Origin: Benincasa hispida
Taxonomy: Eukaryota; Streptophyta; Magnoliopsida; Cucurbitales; Cucurbitaceae
Assembly: GCF_009727055.1 (NCBI RefSeq)
Contig: NC_052360.1
Span: 62,996,523 to 63,060,522, forward strand
Reading direction: 5' to 3'
DNA length: 64,000 bases
Within the stretch, counting starts at the first letter, position 1. Each line of letters opens with the position of its first letter. The translations under genes were made by a program, and so were the position numbers. The notes under the pieces are model-generated. The model was given only the letters and a program-made list of their open reading frames with translations. It did no database searches and was not told the origin of the DNA. This document shows positions 10,766-22,242 of this stretch, piece after piece.

Positions 10766-12336
10766 TCTTCGGAACTTTCTACAGACTCGTGGAGTTACTA
10801 AGTACTGTCAACACCTTAGGTACTTCCTAGACACCTTCCATGCTTTCAGTATCCGGCTTACTAAAGACATATCATGCTTTAAAATCATATATATTATAAT
10901 CTTTCAGAACATAACTTTAAGCTTAGCATTTGTAGAAACTTAGCTACAGTCTTTAGAATGCATGCTTCAACATAGAATACTTAATCTGAAATAAGACTAA
11001 CATATCAACTTGACATGCGATAAAACAAGTACATACTTGAGGAAAATGCCAAGCAATCTCATGAAACTTAATTGCTTGAAAACATATAAACTTATAAAGA
11101 AATTATCATTGAAATCACAAAGTTTATCATTCTTCATAGTTCTTGCTAATGCAGAACCAACTCAACGCATACCATTCTTCATTAACAAGTTTTGCTGAAA
11201 CTTGAGTTCATCTCTTGGGATGTGGCTCCTCTGTCCATCACCTTCCCAGACCTACTGGCCCTACGTGTACGTAGCTAGGATCCTATTATCCATCATCTCT
11301 AAGCTCGGTTACCACTTCGAGGTATTGAGCTAAACATACTTTACTAGAAGTCCTTCACATAAACCTCACACTTAGCTTTGTCTTGTAGACTTAGCTTCCC
11401 TAATAGCATGCGCCAACCATTCAGGCTTTGTCTAGGACAACATACTTCATAAGCACTAGACATTAATCACTTAAGAACATCATGTCTGGACCATACCTAT
11501 CCATACTTTATAAGTTATTAATCTATCAAGTATTTGTAACCATCGGTAAAGTAAATAGCTAGGTAAATGTTTGAGGCTGACTATCAATAAGTAACTTTCA
11601 TAAAAGCATGACTTGTTAAATCATTCATAAATATTTGTAAATATTTGAGTCACTCACAATCCTTGGAAAATCCTTTTAAGATTGATGAGCTTCTCCTACG
11701 AATGTCAACCCTATGAACATATCAAAATACTTTAGTTACTAGCCATGGTTTCCTTTTTAGACTCGCTTTCAGAATTAAGCTCACATTTATTCCTTTCGTT
11801 TTCAGTTCTTCGTAACTTACCTTAGGGCATCGGATACTTAGTCGAATTTAAAATGGCTTAAACTTCAGCTGGTTATCTCCTTTCTGACGCCCACACCCAG
11901 TGCTTAGTAGGATTTTTGGGGTGCCAAATCCACGTTTAGCAAGTAGTTGTCTGTCCGCTCAACAAATTCCAGATTTGGCTTCTAAAGTCAATAACTCGAA
12001 ATCCAGAACTCATTTTAAGAAAATTCCTTCTTCAAACATACTTGAAATTGTGCTAAAATGTTACCTTAAAATTTCAGCATAAAACTCTTTGTGGTTTGAT
12101 TTGGAGCTTTAAATATTCCCAATGGCCCTAAACCGCGAAGCTGCTTGCTTGTTCAACACTTTCTAGGTTTAGTTTCCAAAATATGCAACTCAAACCCCAT
12201 TATTCAATAGGTCTAGTGTTACTATTCTCTTTTATACAAATACAATTACGTTTTCATTAAATCCCTCGTCTCTAAATTCTCTATCAAATAGGCCATTATT
12301 CATTCAAACAATTATTCATTTTCGGGTTTTGTACAA

Positions 12337-12540
12337 TATGGAGAATGTCTGATTGGAGGGGTTAGAGTTAATGAAGAAACTCAATTGTGCATCAAGCTTC
12401 ATCCCACCACATTTTTTAGTGATTCGTCATCTTTGGTAGAAAGGGTATGGTTTTATGAGACAACTAAAGTCAATAGTGTAATCTATGCCCCTCTTGACTT
12501 GAATAATAGATTTGAGATCTATTTCCCTCCTTTAATGTGA
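12337..12540 (+). pseudogene. Orphan copy of the last exon of the clamp-like gene
   Basis: It has 204 bases, exactly the length of exon 4 at 7225-7428, and is open over its full length to the TGA at 12538-12540. The encoded peptide keeps most residues (ERVWFYETTK, APLDLNNRFEI, PPLM). The splice acceptor before it is changed: copy 1 reads GTGCAG before TATGAA, copy 2 reads GTACAA before TATGGA, so the AG is lost. Exons 1-3 are absent upstream, where an LTR-like block lies instead. It is most likely a non-functional duplicate, although the lack of stops or indels suggests that the duplication is fairly recent. Confidence 0.8.
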
Positions 12541-12582
12541 CAACATGGCAAAACCAAGTGTACAATTTTGTTTCAATATCAC

Positions 12583-12623
12583 TTTTTTCTTTTTCTTTTT
12601 CTTTTTCTTTTTCTTTTTCTTTT

Positions 12624-12661
<38 letters not shown>
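12583..12661 (+). repeat. (CTTTTT)n microsatellite followed by a 36-base T run
   Basis: Eight or so CTTTTT units run into T at 12626-12661. The same place in copy 1 has only a short CTTTTTT stretch, so the array expanded after duplication. Confidence 0.95.
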
Positions 12662-12662
<1 letters not shown>

Positions 12663-14296
12663 TTAACATTGTTTATGCATGCAAATTTACAATTGTAGTT
12701 ATTAGAATCTAGTTTTAAAATGTCAAATATTGATGGAAGCGTCAAGATCTTAATTTTATGTAAATGTGAATTAAAATGTTGATAAAATTTGTCGATATTG
12801 ATGGATACTTTTGAAATTTTTTTATTAAACTAAAACATTAAGAAAAATCAATTAATAAACTAACAATTTATTTTAAGTATATTAAATGTGTTTATTATTT
12901 ATATTATATTTACATTAGTTGGATTTTGTCGCTTATTGTTTATGTTTCATGCATTTTTTAAGGAAAAAAATGTATAGGATTAGTTTTAAATTCATAAAAA
13001 TGTGAAAATATTAATTGAAATGTCTATATTTTGACATATTAAAATATTGTGGTTCACTTTAATTTTTTATCGAAACAATATAGAATTCAAACATTTCTAT
13101 TACTCAATTAAATAAACTACACTAAATGGACTTAAGACAATGATCTTCTTAGCATACAATGTTATTAACCACATGAATAATTATTATTTCCTATTGACAT
13201 GGATGCTGAATTTGAGATACATTTCTTAAATTTAGACCACGTTTTCTAAATCATAATGAAAATTGGTATAGTTGAAAAATGAGATTTTATTGATAGATGA
13301 ATCGTAATAGGGCTAAATCACAAACATAATTGGATTGTTTTTTATTACGTTTACCTAGAATTGTAAATCTGTCACATTTTACTGTCATCGTTACAATTTA
13401 GCCCTAATTATAATTGTAATGGTATAAGTAATGATAATAGTAATGGTAACAGTAAAGGTAACAATAAATGTGGTAGATTTATAATTTTCATAATGTTACA
13501 ATAACAATATATATAACGGTAGTGGATCCCTCGTAATTTTCAACCGCAATCAGATTGAACATCTTTTATTCCCAAACCGATTAAACGATTTAACTAAAAA
13601 TTTCAAGATGGGTCTCAACATCTCATTATGATTATGAAAAGCAAGTAAATAACAACAAAAGTAATTAACTGGAGCCCACATTTTTTTATTACCATTGATC
13701 AATTAGTTTTCAATCGGTGTAAACATGACCTTATATGACAACATGGGAAAACCAAGTTCATAATTTTGTTTGATTTTTATATTTTGTTTTATTTTCTTAT
13801 TTGTTTGACTTTTATATTTTGTTTTGGCTTTAGTTTTCTTTGTTTATCTATGATGTTTTTGGAACATTGTAACATCGTGTGTAATAAGTCTTTGTGGTTA
13901 AGTCGGTTGTACATCGTCAATAAACCCAAACCTAAAAAAATAAATTTGTAATACTCTGTTCCTCCAACTAATACTTAAAAAGATAGTAAAAGTGGAAAGC
14001 ATGAATAGATCCATAGAGATTCGATTGAACAATCAAATCAAACAACGAATTCTTAAGTGAGAGAGAGGGGGTGGAGGTGGGGAGGAGGAGGGGGTTGGTT
14101 TGTGAAAGAAATCAAAAGAAAGTAGTTTGAAAAATCTTTATTGTTTTGGAGGCATACAAAATTTAGCACAAAGATATAGTTGTAAATTCTATGGAAAGAA
14201 TATTGGGAAGTTTAATCAATAAATATAGTTCGGTCATCGAATCCAAAATTGTTATGAATTTAACACAATCCCACAACCCATCAAGCAATACTCGAT

Positions 14297-16118
14297 TGAC
14301 ACACCCTGCTCCGAGCCTACCTCCTGAGCCCGAGGGGAGGCGTGAGGAACTGCAGATACCACCCTTTTGTGATACCTACTACCCATCTCTACCTTACTAT
14401 ACTCAGTAAACTTTAAGTCAAGGAGATAAACAACAACTGATTGAGTATAACCATTTTGTTACAACAATGTAATATTTATACAACTCCAAGACTTAACTAC
14501 CAAATTTACAACAACAACTCTTAAAACCCCAGAAGTGTGATTGTGGCTTGTGGCAGACCTTGACCTTAGCAGCACCTTAGAACTCCTCACCTTTCGCTAC
14601 CTGAGAAGAAAACATGAAATAAAAGAATGAGCTTCACAAAGCTCAGTGAGTGATAAGCAACTTTTAAAGTCTATTTCAACTCATAAATAACAAGCATATC
14701 ATAAATACGAGGCTAGTTTCAAACCTCGGCTTTGAATGAGTCTGGTCTCAACTTCTATCTACACGCACGGTAGATATTTAACTGTTACTAATTATAAACG
14801 CTTACTTTTTTGCGTTCCCTTTGTTCCCTATGTGCACATAGCTCCCCGCTTATGAGCTCAGAAGCTAGGTCCGTCGGCCTTCTGACCATCCCATAGAGGT
14901 TCCTCCCACAGGCTTAGGAACTTGACCACTTGGTCCCCTGACCATCCCATGAGGTTCCATTTAGGCTCAGGAACTAGGTCTATTGACCCCCTGACCATCT
15001 CGATCATATATTCTCATTTTCATGTTAATTACTCATTCATAACATAAGCATATACAATTTACTCTAAAAGATATGCTTAAGACTTAAAGGAAATACCACT
15101 CACCTTGGTAAGGATAGGAATCTTCCTCTTTAAAAGTTCCTTAATCATCTCGGGCTTCTTTTTGAACCCTAAGATCCAGATTCAAATTTAAGCTCAAATT
15201 ACTCATAGTTCTAAGCCTTATCTCAAGATACTTTCTTCTATAAATATGCTCTGTCTCAAGAAGCTTACTTTAAATTCTTAGCTCAGAACTCTTCTTGGTT
15301 TGGTCGGAATCTTCAAAACATCAAGACTGGCCCAAGCTTACCCGATAGCTCGATCTTTCTGACTTTTCCTCACTCTTCAGCCTGATTCCTTGGAACTTAT
15401 TCTTCGGCAACCCTACCATGAAAACTAGACTCTCAGATTTTTTAGGTGGCTTTAAAATTACTCCAAATGCACAAATTTCTGGGAGAAATCCTCGTACCAA
15501 GTTGATGTTGTTTCCAGACTTCACTGTCCGACAACATTTCCTCCTCTTGGAACGTCATGACCAACGCATGATCTTACTCCCAACGCATGGCCTTCATGAT
15601 CAACGCATGGTTTCCTTCAAATCTATTTTCTAACACTCTTCCTTACATTCTTTGAAGAGGATTTGGTTTGTGAATGGAAGAGACATCTTGTGGTGGTATT
15701 TATAGACCAAAGGAAATGATCCTTATCATCTTTACCAAGTCTCAATGCAAAACACCTCCTACTTTGGAGTGTTTGCACCATGCTTTTCCACCACCTACTT
15801 TCATGCCATTCACCTACTCTCATACCACACACCTTCTTGTGTTTTCTTTTTTATGCATAAGACTTTCTTTGTATAAAACTTTATTCATCCAGCTTCTACT
15901 AACTCAAGTTCAACCAACTCTAGGTATAGCCATTTGTCCGAGTGAGCTCATCAACCTTGCGTAACGCAAGCCTTAGTACCTCTCCATCGTTTAGTCCATC
16001 ATGCAACTTTTTCACTTTATCGCTTAGCTCCATCATCTACTAAACATCTCATTGTCATCGTCTAGTATTTGCGTCCATCGTATAGCATCAGTGCCCCATC
16101 GTGTAGCTCAATTGTTTA
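14297..16118 (-). mobile_element. Gypsy-like LTR inserted in duplication copy 2
   Basis: The + strand begins TGACACACCCTGCTCC, the complement of an LTR 3' end (...GTGTGTCA). Read on the - strand, the block has GAGCTTTGTGAAGCTCATTC and a TTCTCAGGTAGCG junction-like site, as in related LTRs. No retroelement protein is encoded. The right limit was set at the next TG-type LTR start (16119), but the true end is uncertain, and no copy of the presumed target site (TCGAT at 14292-14296) was found on the other side. Around 15550-15615 the word CAACGCATG occurs three times. Confidence 0.5.
14863..15003 (-). repeat. About 50-bp tandem repeat, three units
   Basis: Three imperfect units share AGGAACTAGGTC...CTGACCATCCCAT...GAGGTTCC, near 14868, 14918 and 14967. 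They lie within the LTR-like block and are probably part of its U3. Confidence 0.65.
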
Positions 16119-16385
16119 TGTAACGACCCGAGTTTAAGAGGGGTACATGAATGAACCGATATCACATCCGAATGAAAGGGATCCTAAGGACATGAAAGTA
16201 TGCTTAAGAAAGGCTTAAAAGAATTGAAAGTTACTACCTATACCAACAAGGTGCACCTTCCTTTTCGATGGCTCAATCATAAGAACTCCAAAGTTAAGCG
16301 TGCTTAGCTTGGAGCAAAGGACCCGTGTTGGTTGTATAGATACATGTTTAGTTAAAACATATGGCATACGATAAAATCCTCCAAT
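16119..16385 (+). mobile_element. LTR fragment with 5S-rRNA-like segment
   Basis: It begins TGTAACGACCCGAG, a common plant LTR start. Near 16278-16315 it reads AAGAACTCCAAAGTTAAGCG and TGCTTAGCTTGGAGCAA, closely resembling the internal part of plant 5S rRNA (AGAACTCCGCAGTTAAGCGTGC). Cassandra-type TRIM elements, and some larger LTRs, carry such sequence with the RNA polymerase III A box. The downstream 5S part with the C box is not evident, so the piece is truncated or diverged. It is followed directly by a PMD gene fragment. Confidence 0.45.
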
Positions 16386-17181
16386 ATATTTTCACATTGG
16401 TGAGTGGCATCTTCCAAACAGGATAATGAAACAATTTGGTTTCTAGCAGGATGTCTCATCGCCTTGTAATATTGAACCCTTAATGCATGACCACCTAAAA
16501 CTGGAGATTGATCTGAAAAAGTTGCACATTTGGTAGTGCGATAGCACTATCGTGCAAGATTTATTGCGATTGGGGTTTCTATTGGGTAATTTTTTAATTA
16601 TTTTTATTTTTAATTTATTTTAAATATTGTCTAATATTTTTATAATTATATAGATCGAACAATAGTAGCCTCTGTGATATTGCAAATGCTCCAAACCAGG
16701 TTCTTGCTATATGTAGTAACAAGGAGAACTAATGGAGGAGTTACATTATATGTATGATATATCTATTGCTCCTCCACCCGTTCCTAGATGTAGAAGACCT
16801 GTTCGAGTAGAAGAAGATGAGTTTGATGATGTCGCCCATAATGGGAAGAATTACCTCCTATGATGCAAACGTAGAGTCAGACTAGTTACATTAGTTTAAT
16901 GATGATAATGTCAGCATTTGGTTCAGGATATTATGATTCATAGGTTGGTCCATCATCTTCATACCTGTATAGACATGTGCGCGGCTATGGAGAACATAAT
17001 GAATATTTATACTATGAAACGCATGCAGAGGTACCAAAGCAACATCAATAGGAACCAGAGTAACATCAAAAGGAAACAGAGCGACCTCAAGTTCAAAGTT
17101 GACAAAGACAACCAGCTCGAGATCAACGATGTACGCCTTGTAGGACACGTTGATTTATTATTATTATTTTTAAATGAATGA
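16386..17181 (+). pseudogene. PMD-domain (PP7 long-form-like) transposon gene, 3' fragment
   Basis: This is a diverged, reverse-oriented copy of the sequence at 23746-24730. Matching landmarks are GTGAGTGGCATCTTCC, GGATGTCTCATCGCCTTGTA and TTTGGTAGTGCGATAGCACT, then an AT-rich intron-like gap (about 16590-16655), then the acidic part (EEDEFDDVAH) and a region equivalent to EHNEYLYYE. Frames are broken by stops and indels. PMD genes occur in MULEs and some retroelements of plants, and related host proteins (MAIL1/MAIN) act in gene silencing. Only the 3' part of the gene is here, so it cannot be functional. Confidence 0.65.
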
Positions 17182-17560
17182 GGTACATTAAATTGTTGTA
17201 TTAATATAAACATTTTAATTTACATTTTATTATTTTCAAAGATGGTCGAGACTTATTAAGAAATATAATTGCATAGAGTACCTTAAACAAGGTAAAAAAT
17301 AACAATGTTGGAAAGAAAAAGAAATAACAATGTGATTTTTTTCTAAAAAAAAAAGTTGGTTGAGACTTCCACACTCGATGTACATTGTTTTTTTTAAAAA
17401 AAATCTCAACCTTTGTTGAGTGTTGAAATCCCAACATACATAAATTAAATATATATATATACAAGTGAAATCGGAAAACTATAATATTTTTCTAAATAGT
17501 TTTGAAATTACAATATTTGACTAATTAATTTTTAAAAAAATACAATATTAATCTAAATTA
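17182..17560 (+). mobile_element. Terminal region of the truncated PMD-bearing element
   Basis: At 17330-17430 the sequence GTTGGTTGAGACTTCCACACTCGATG and CAACCTTTGTTGAGTGTTGAAA (in parts) resembles the subterminal CGAGTGTTGAAAATTCGACC repeats of the MULE at 23400-23590. It lies downstream of the PMD fragment in the same relative order. The outer border was not identified. Confidence 0.4.
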
Positions 17561-20195
17561 ACCAATAAAAATTATAACTTAATAGTAAAAGAAAAAAAAA
17601 GTGACCACTCACTGCAATACAGAAGAAGAAGAGGAGGAAGAAGAAGAAGAAATGGGCAGCAAATCTTTAAACTTTAAAAACGTTCGTTTTAGTCCTTGAA
17701 TTATTAAAAACTGTTTATATTGATCCCTATGTTAAGATTATATTAACTATTTAAAGATCGGTTTAAGGATGATTTATTTCTTTTAATCCTTTTTAAATCT
17801 TCTATTTACTCATCTCTTTTTAACTCATTTTTCATTTTTCCTTTCTTTTTTAACCCCATTCTTTTTCTCTACTTTCTCCTTCTCTATTTATTTTATCTGT
17901 TCTTACTCTCCAACTCATACACATTTTTTCTTCTTAAACACTTCAAACAAAAAAGGAAGGAAGGAAGGAAAAAAAAAAAAAAAAAAAAACTCCCTCACTC
18001 AATGGTAGGTTCCTTTCCCTTTTCTTAATCTCAACCCTTCTTTACTATAAGTATATTTTTTTATTGTAAAAAAAATGACAGAAAAAATAGGAAACTGAGG
18101 AAAGATGAAGGAAATGGACAAAGAAAAAGCAAAATAAAGAAATAAATCGAAAATAAAATGACACGACTAGCAATGGTAGATCCAGAACAAATGTATGTGA
18201 AATTAGGTAAAAATTATAGTCCAAAATTTCGATAGCTCGAAATTTGAATAGGGGCAGAATTTCGATTTTCACCAATTTCTTGAATTTTCGAAATTTCCAT
18301 CAATATTTCAATATTTCTTTCGAAATTTGTTAGGGGAGAATTTCAATTTTCCCCCAATTTATTAAAATTTCAAAATTGCGAGATTTCTCTTTAGCAATTA
18401 GTTATATTAGCTCAAGGAAGTTTTTTTCTCGTTTACTATATAAAATCTTTATTTTCAAAAAACCACATATTTTCATTCAAATATTTTTCATTAAATTTTT
18501 ACATAATTTCAGCTCAAACTTGAATTAATGTGAGTTTTATAATATTTCTCTCATTTTCTCTCAAACTCCATCTATTTGTAGAGTTTTTCTTTTTCTTCTT
18601 TCTTAAGCAATCAGGCTGATGAGTTCATCCCTAACCCAACATAGAATTTCTTCATCACGTTATTATGATATAATCGGGTTAGGGCTTTGGAAAAGCAATC
18701 AGGTTAGAGATCTCATCCCAAGTGCGAGTTAGAAAGGTTGAAAATGCCCTCTGATATAAGCATACGGTTATAATTGATAGTAATATGGGGGTGGGTCATA
18801 AAACATAATGACGTCCGTCTAAAGGTCATCCGTACAAAAAAACTCAAAAAAAGTTATACTTTTTCAAATCTTATTATTCTCTTGTATAAAAGAGAACAGT
18901 AACACCCACATCAGAGATCTTCTGTATAGATAGATTACATATAGATTTATAGATTAAAGATATTATACTATATAGGACTATAAATGTAATAATTTATTGC
19001 ATTATTTTACATAAATACAATGAAAACTTTTCATATTCAAATTCTAACATTTTAAATTTTAGATAATTTAAGTTACACATGAATGAAGAAGTAAAATTTT
19101 AGAGATTTAGTACTAAAAAAGGCATATGAGATTACGAGATTTTTTTTATTTGTTTTCTAATTGAAAGTGATTAAATGTGTAATAACTATCGAGTTAATTA
19201 TGTAATAACTAAAGATATAAACAAAAATAAATCATGTTTAAAATCCACATGGTATTACCCTTTTTAAACATAATATAGGGGAGTACAATAAGACTAGGAT
19301 CGAGGGAAAAAAAGTGAAACATGTAGATTTTGCATCTCATGGGTCAATCTTTTTTCTTATTTATTTTTTTTAACCTTCTGGTTTATGATGAAAAAAATTA
19401 CACTTTTGTGACATTTCAAATTTTAGTGTAATTTAAATTTAGTTATTTGGGAATTATTTTGGATTTTTGAAGATTAAATTAGATTATTATGAAAGGATAA
19501 TTCAATTTTGATTTTGCTTAGAGAAGAATTTCATAATTTAAATTTGATTAAGTAAAATTTGGAATTTATGTCAAATTGTTTCAATTTTAATTTAATTCGA
19601 AAAATTGAATTCAAATTGGGAAATTTGATTTTATTTTGTATTTTGAAGAAGATGATTGGAATTAAATCGAATGAATTGAGATAATTGATTTGGAATTATT
19701 TTTTTAAAGGATTTTAAATCCAAAAAGATTTTGGAATTTGAAGAGGAAGAGAAAAAGGTATTTAAATAGTATATATAAATATGTGTTGGAATGAAAGAAA
19801 TAGAACTAAAAATAAATCATTTATCTCCCTCTCTCCTTCTCGAACATGCGCCCTTAATTATAATTGAATGAGAATAAATTCTTAAGTTGTAGAAAAGCCT
19901 TTTGTATTCTTCTATTTATTATTATTACTAATCAATATACTATTTATTAATTATTGGTAGAATTAATTGTAAGTGGCATATTATGTAAATTTTGAAATTG
20001 ATAGGGGGCAAAATAGACCAGAAAAAAGTTATTGATTTTAATATATTATAGATATTTGGTTTTCTTTTTTTAAAATAATATTTGATTTGCATTTGTTACA
20101 TGTAATTGTAATTTATTAATTTATAAATTTAATAAAATGTTGGCGGGACAAATACGACCATTAGATGAATTTTTTTTTTTTGAAATATAAATAAA
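17561..20195. other. Gene-free AT-rich region
   Basis: No coding exon was recognised. It contains a GAAGAAGAAG-rich microsatellite (17620-17651), a CT-rich stretch (17780-17940), GGAAGGAAGG followed by an A run (17954-17989), and TTTCGAAATTT-like repeats (18225-18390). Near 19760-19850 a TATATAAATATG followed by CT-rich sequence resembles a promoter-leader but leads into no ORF. It is probably old transposon sequence. Confidence 0.5.
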
Positions 20196-21217
20196 AATAT
20201 ATTTTAATTATAAGATTAGTTTCTAAAATTTGTAGTATGTTATTTAGTCACTAAACTTCAAAAGTCTATAAATTTTTAAATTCTTAATTTTTTGTTTCGT
20301 AATTACTTATAAATTAAAAAACTTTTAAAGAGTACTGTTTTTTTTCATAAGCGTTTATTAAACATGGAGAAAGTCATTCTAAATCAATTTTAAAAACAAA
20401 TATTAAATATAAAGTTTGATGTGGAAAAATAAAATAGTTAAAGTGAATTTAGTTTAATGACAATTGGGAATTATCTTTCTAATTCCTCTCTAGTAATATA
20501 ATATAAAGTTTATTTGACTAGACAAAATAAATATTGTAAAAATAAATAAATAACAATATAATGCCTTAAATTGTATTTTAATAGTAATTGTCACTGATAT
20601 TTTAGGGTAATTATTTTAAATGACAAAACTGTTGTGACTACGATACTTCAGAATCATGAGAAACAATAGAATATAAGAAAAAGAGAAATTACAAGAGATG
20701 GGAAGACTTGTTTGAAATGAATACTTCATAATCATGAGAAGCAATGGAAGCTGCTTCTTCAACGATCCCCATTCCGCAAACTACAATTATTAAAACAGAG
20801 AGGAAAAAATTATTCTACTCTGCCGAATCTTATTATTCCTAAAATTTGTAGTATGTACTTATTTAGTCACTAAACTTGTAATAAATTAATTTTATGTTCT
20901 AATAAATTACTTATAAATTCAAAACTTTTAAAGATCATTATTTTTTTTATAGTTTTTAATTAAGCATGGAAAAATTCATTTTAAATAAAATTTAAAAACA
21001 AAAAATAAATATAAAATTTATCGTTGGTAAATAAAATAATTAAAATGAGTTTAGTTCTACGAAAATTAACACGATCTTTTTAATTCCTCTCTAGTAACAT
21101 AATATAAAGTTTAATTGATATAAACAAGATAAAGATAAATATTGTAAAAAGAAAAAAAACACACAATAAATAACAATATAATGCCTTAAATTATATTTTA
21201 ATAGTAATTGTCAATGG

Positions 21218-21218
<1 letters not shown>
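20196..21218. repeat. Direct duplication about 620 bp apart
   Basis: 20220-20600 and 20835-21218 are diverged direct copies. Shared landmarks are AAAATTTGTAGTATGT, TTTAGTCACTAAACTT, ATTCCTCTCTAGTAA.ATAATATAAAGTTT and ACAATATAATGCCTTAAATT.TATTTTAATAGTAATTGTCA. The 140-base spacer between them itself holds a twofold motif, CTTCA(G/T)AATCATGAGAA(A/G)CAAT, near 20646 and 20727. Confidence 0.75.
20695..20787 (-). pseudogene. Possible last-exon relic, identity unknown
   Basis: On the - strand a short open stretch after an acceptor-like TTGTAG encodes VCGMGIVEEAASIASHDYE and about ten more residues, then a TAA. Its middle part is repeated in decayed form at 20640-20670. GC content is higher than in the surroundings. 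No family was recognised and no other exon was found nearby, so this may be chance. Confidence 0.2.

Positions 21219-21252
<34 letters not shown>
21219..21252. repeat. (TA)n microsatellite
   Basis: An uninterrupted TA run of about 17 units lies at the end of the second duplication copy. Confidence 0.97.
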
Positions 21253-21255
<3 letters not shown>

Positions 21256-21389
21256 TACTAAAAATATAGTTTATCTTATATGCTTATTTTCATTTGTAAA
21301 ATCTCTCTCTTTAACTAGTATCTACTATTGTATTTGAGATGAGATCTAAAATTGATCACCTAAAATCTCTTAGTGTTTAATGAGTTAAA

Positions 21390-21872
21390 AAATACTTTTG
21401 GTCCCAGAATTTTTCTGAAAATATCAATTTAGTCCTTGAATTTTGATTTGTAACGATTTAGTCTCTGTACTTCAATTTTGTAACAATTTAGTTCCTGAAC
21501 TTTAATATGTAATAATTTAGTCTTTATACTTCTGGAATTATAATTATTTAGTCCTTAACGTAAGATAATTCAACAAAATTATATGTCAAACTTTAATATA
21601 CTTTATGATGTAAACTTTGTATTTTTGTAAAAAAAAAAAATATCAAGTCTCTAATTAGTTTTAACGGTTGAAATCTTATCAAAACTTTAATATTAATTTC
21701 TAATAAGGTCTAAAACGTTATAAATTTTAAAGTTTAAGGATTGGATTGTTATATAATAAAATTCAGAGACTAAATTGTTACACTATTGAAAGTACAATGA
21801 CTAAATACCTACAAATCAAAAATTAGAAACTAAACTGTTACTTATATGAAAGTTTAGGGACTAAAAGTGATT
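21390..21872. mobile_element. Foldback element built of TTTAGTCC motifs
   Basis: The left half repeats (A)ATTTAGTCC(T/C)TGAACTT-like words (near 21432, 21459, 21487, 21514 and 21547) and the right half carries the complement (AGGGACTAAA, AGAGACTAAATTG). The ends ACTTTTGGTCCC and GGGACTAAAAGTG are inverted repeats. There is no coding capacity. This is the pattern of a non-autonomous foldback transposon; the superfamily and target duplication were not determined. Confidence 0.65.
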
Positions 21873-22242
21873 ATAATTTTTTTTTCTCTTTCGGAGAAGT
21901 GTTTTGTACATGAATTTATCAAAAATTACTTTTTTTAATCTCACATTCATTCTCACAATTTATAAAATATATTATCTTCTAGTAAAATCAAATAGACCTC
22001 AACACGAGGAAGAATTATTCAATTTAGGACAATAACTTCATAAAGGCTCTCACTTTCATGTAAAAGGAAGGTAGTTGGTCGTAGCTCATCATAATTTGGA
22101 AATTCAAATATATTATAAAAATTTGATATTCCAATGTTGAAATCCGATTAAGTGATGCATCTTATAAACATAGTAAGATCTAAGATCAAATAATCTTTTC
22201 TCACCTTCTAATCGAAGATATAAGGATATTTTTATAAATGTA

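Larger units (their letters stand above)
9743..12237 (-). mobile_element. Gypsy-like LTR or LTR fragment
   Basis: On the + strand it begins TGTCACACCCCC, the complement of a typical plant gypsy LTR 3' end (...GGGGGTGTGACA). The interior matches the style of the LTR at 3779-5855 read on the other strand: a tandem array of CTTCGGCCTC units, GAGCTCACC...-type words before a TTTCAG-like junction, and no coding frame. No internal retroelement region or second LTR was found, so it is probably a solo LTR or a truncated copy. The right edge coincides with the abrupt start of duplication copy 2 and may be a breakpoint. The exact right border is unresolved. Confidence 0.55.
12238..14296. repeat. Segmental duplication, copy 2
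   Basis: This is a direct repeat of 7151-8951, longer by about 260 bases. The extra length comes from the expanded CTTTTT/T tract at 12583-12661 and an extra 120-150 bases around 13700-13830. The block stops at 14296, exactly where an LTR-like TGACACACC sequence begins, so the copy was probably cut by a retroelement insertion. It contains the orphan copy of exon 4. Confidence 0.9.

Noticed and set aside
12470..12745. - strand frame with a lysine/glutamate run
   Set aside because: The run is the translation of the CTTTTT/T microsatellite; the frame is antisense to the orphan exon and repeat DNA.
15321..15964. Overlapping open frames on both strands in the LTR-like block
   Set aside because: They have no motif or neighbouring exon, and the block has LTR features; the frames are probably chance.
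16270..16320. 5S rRNA gene
   Set aside because: Only a partial match around the A box is present; the start and the C-box end of a real 5S gene are missing.
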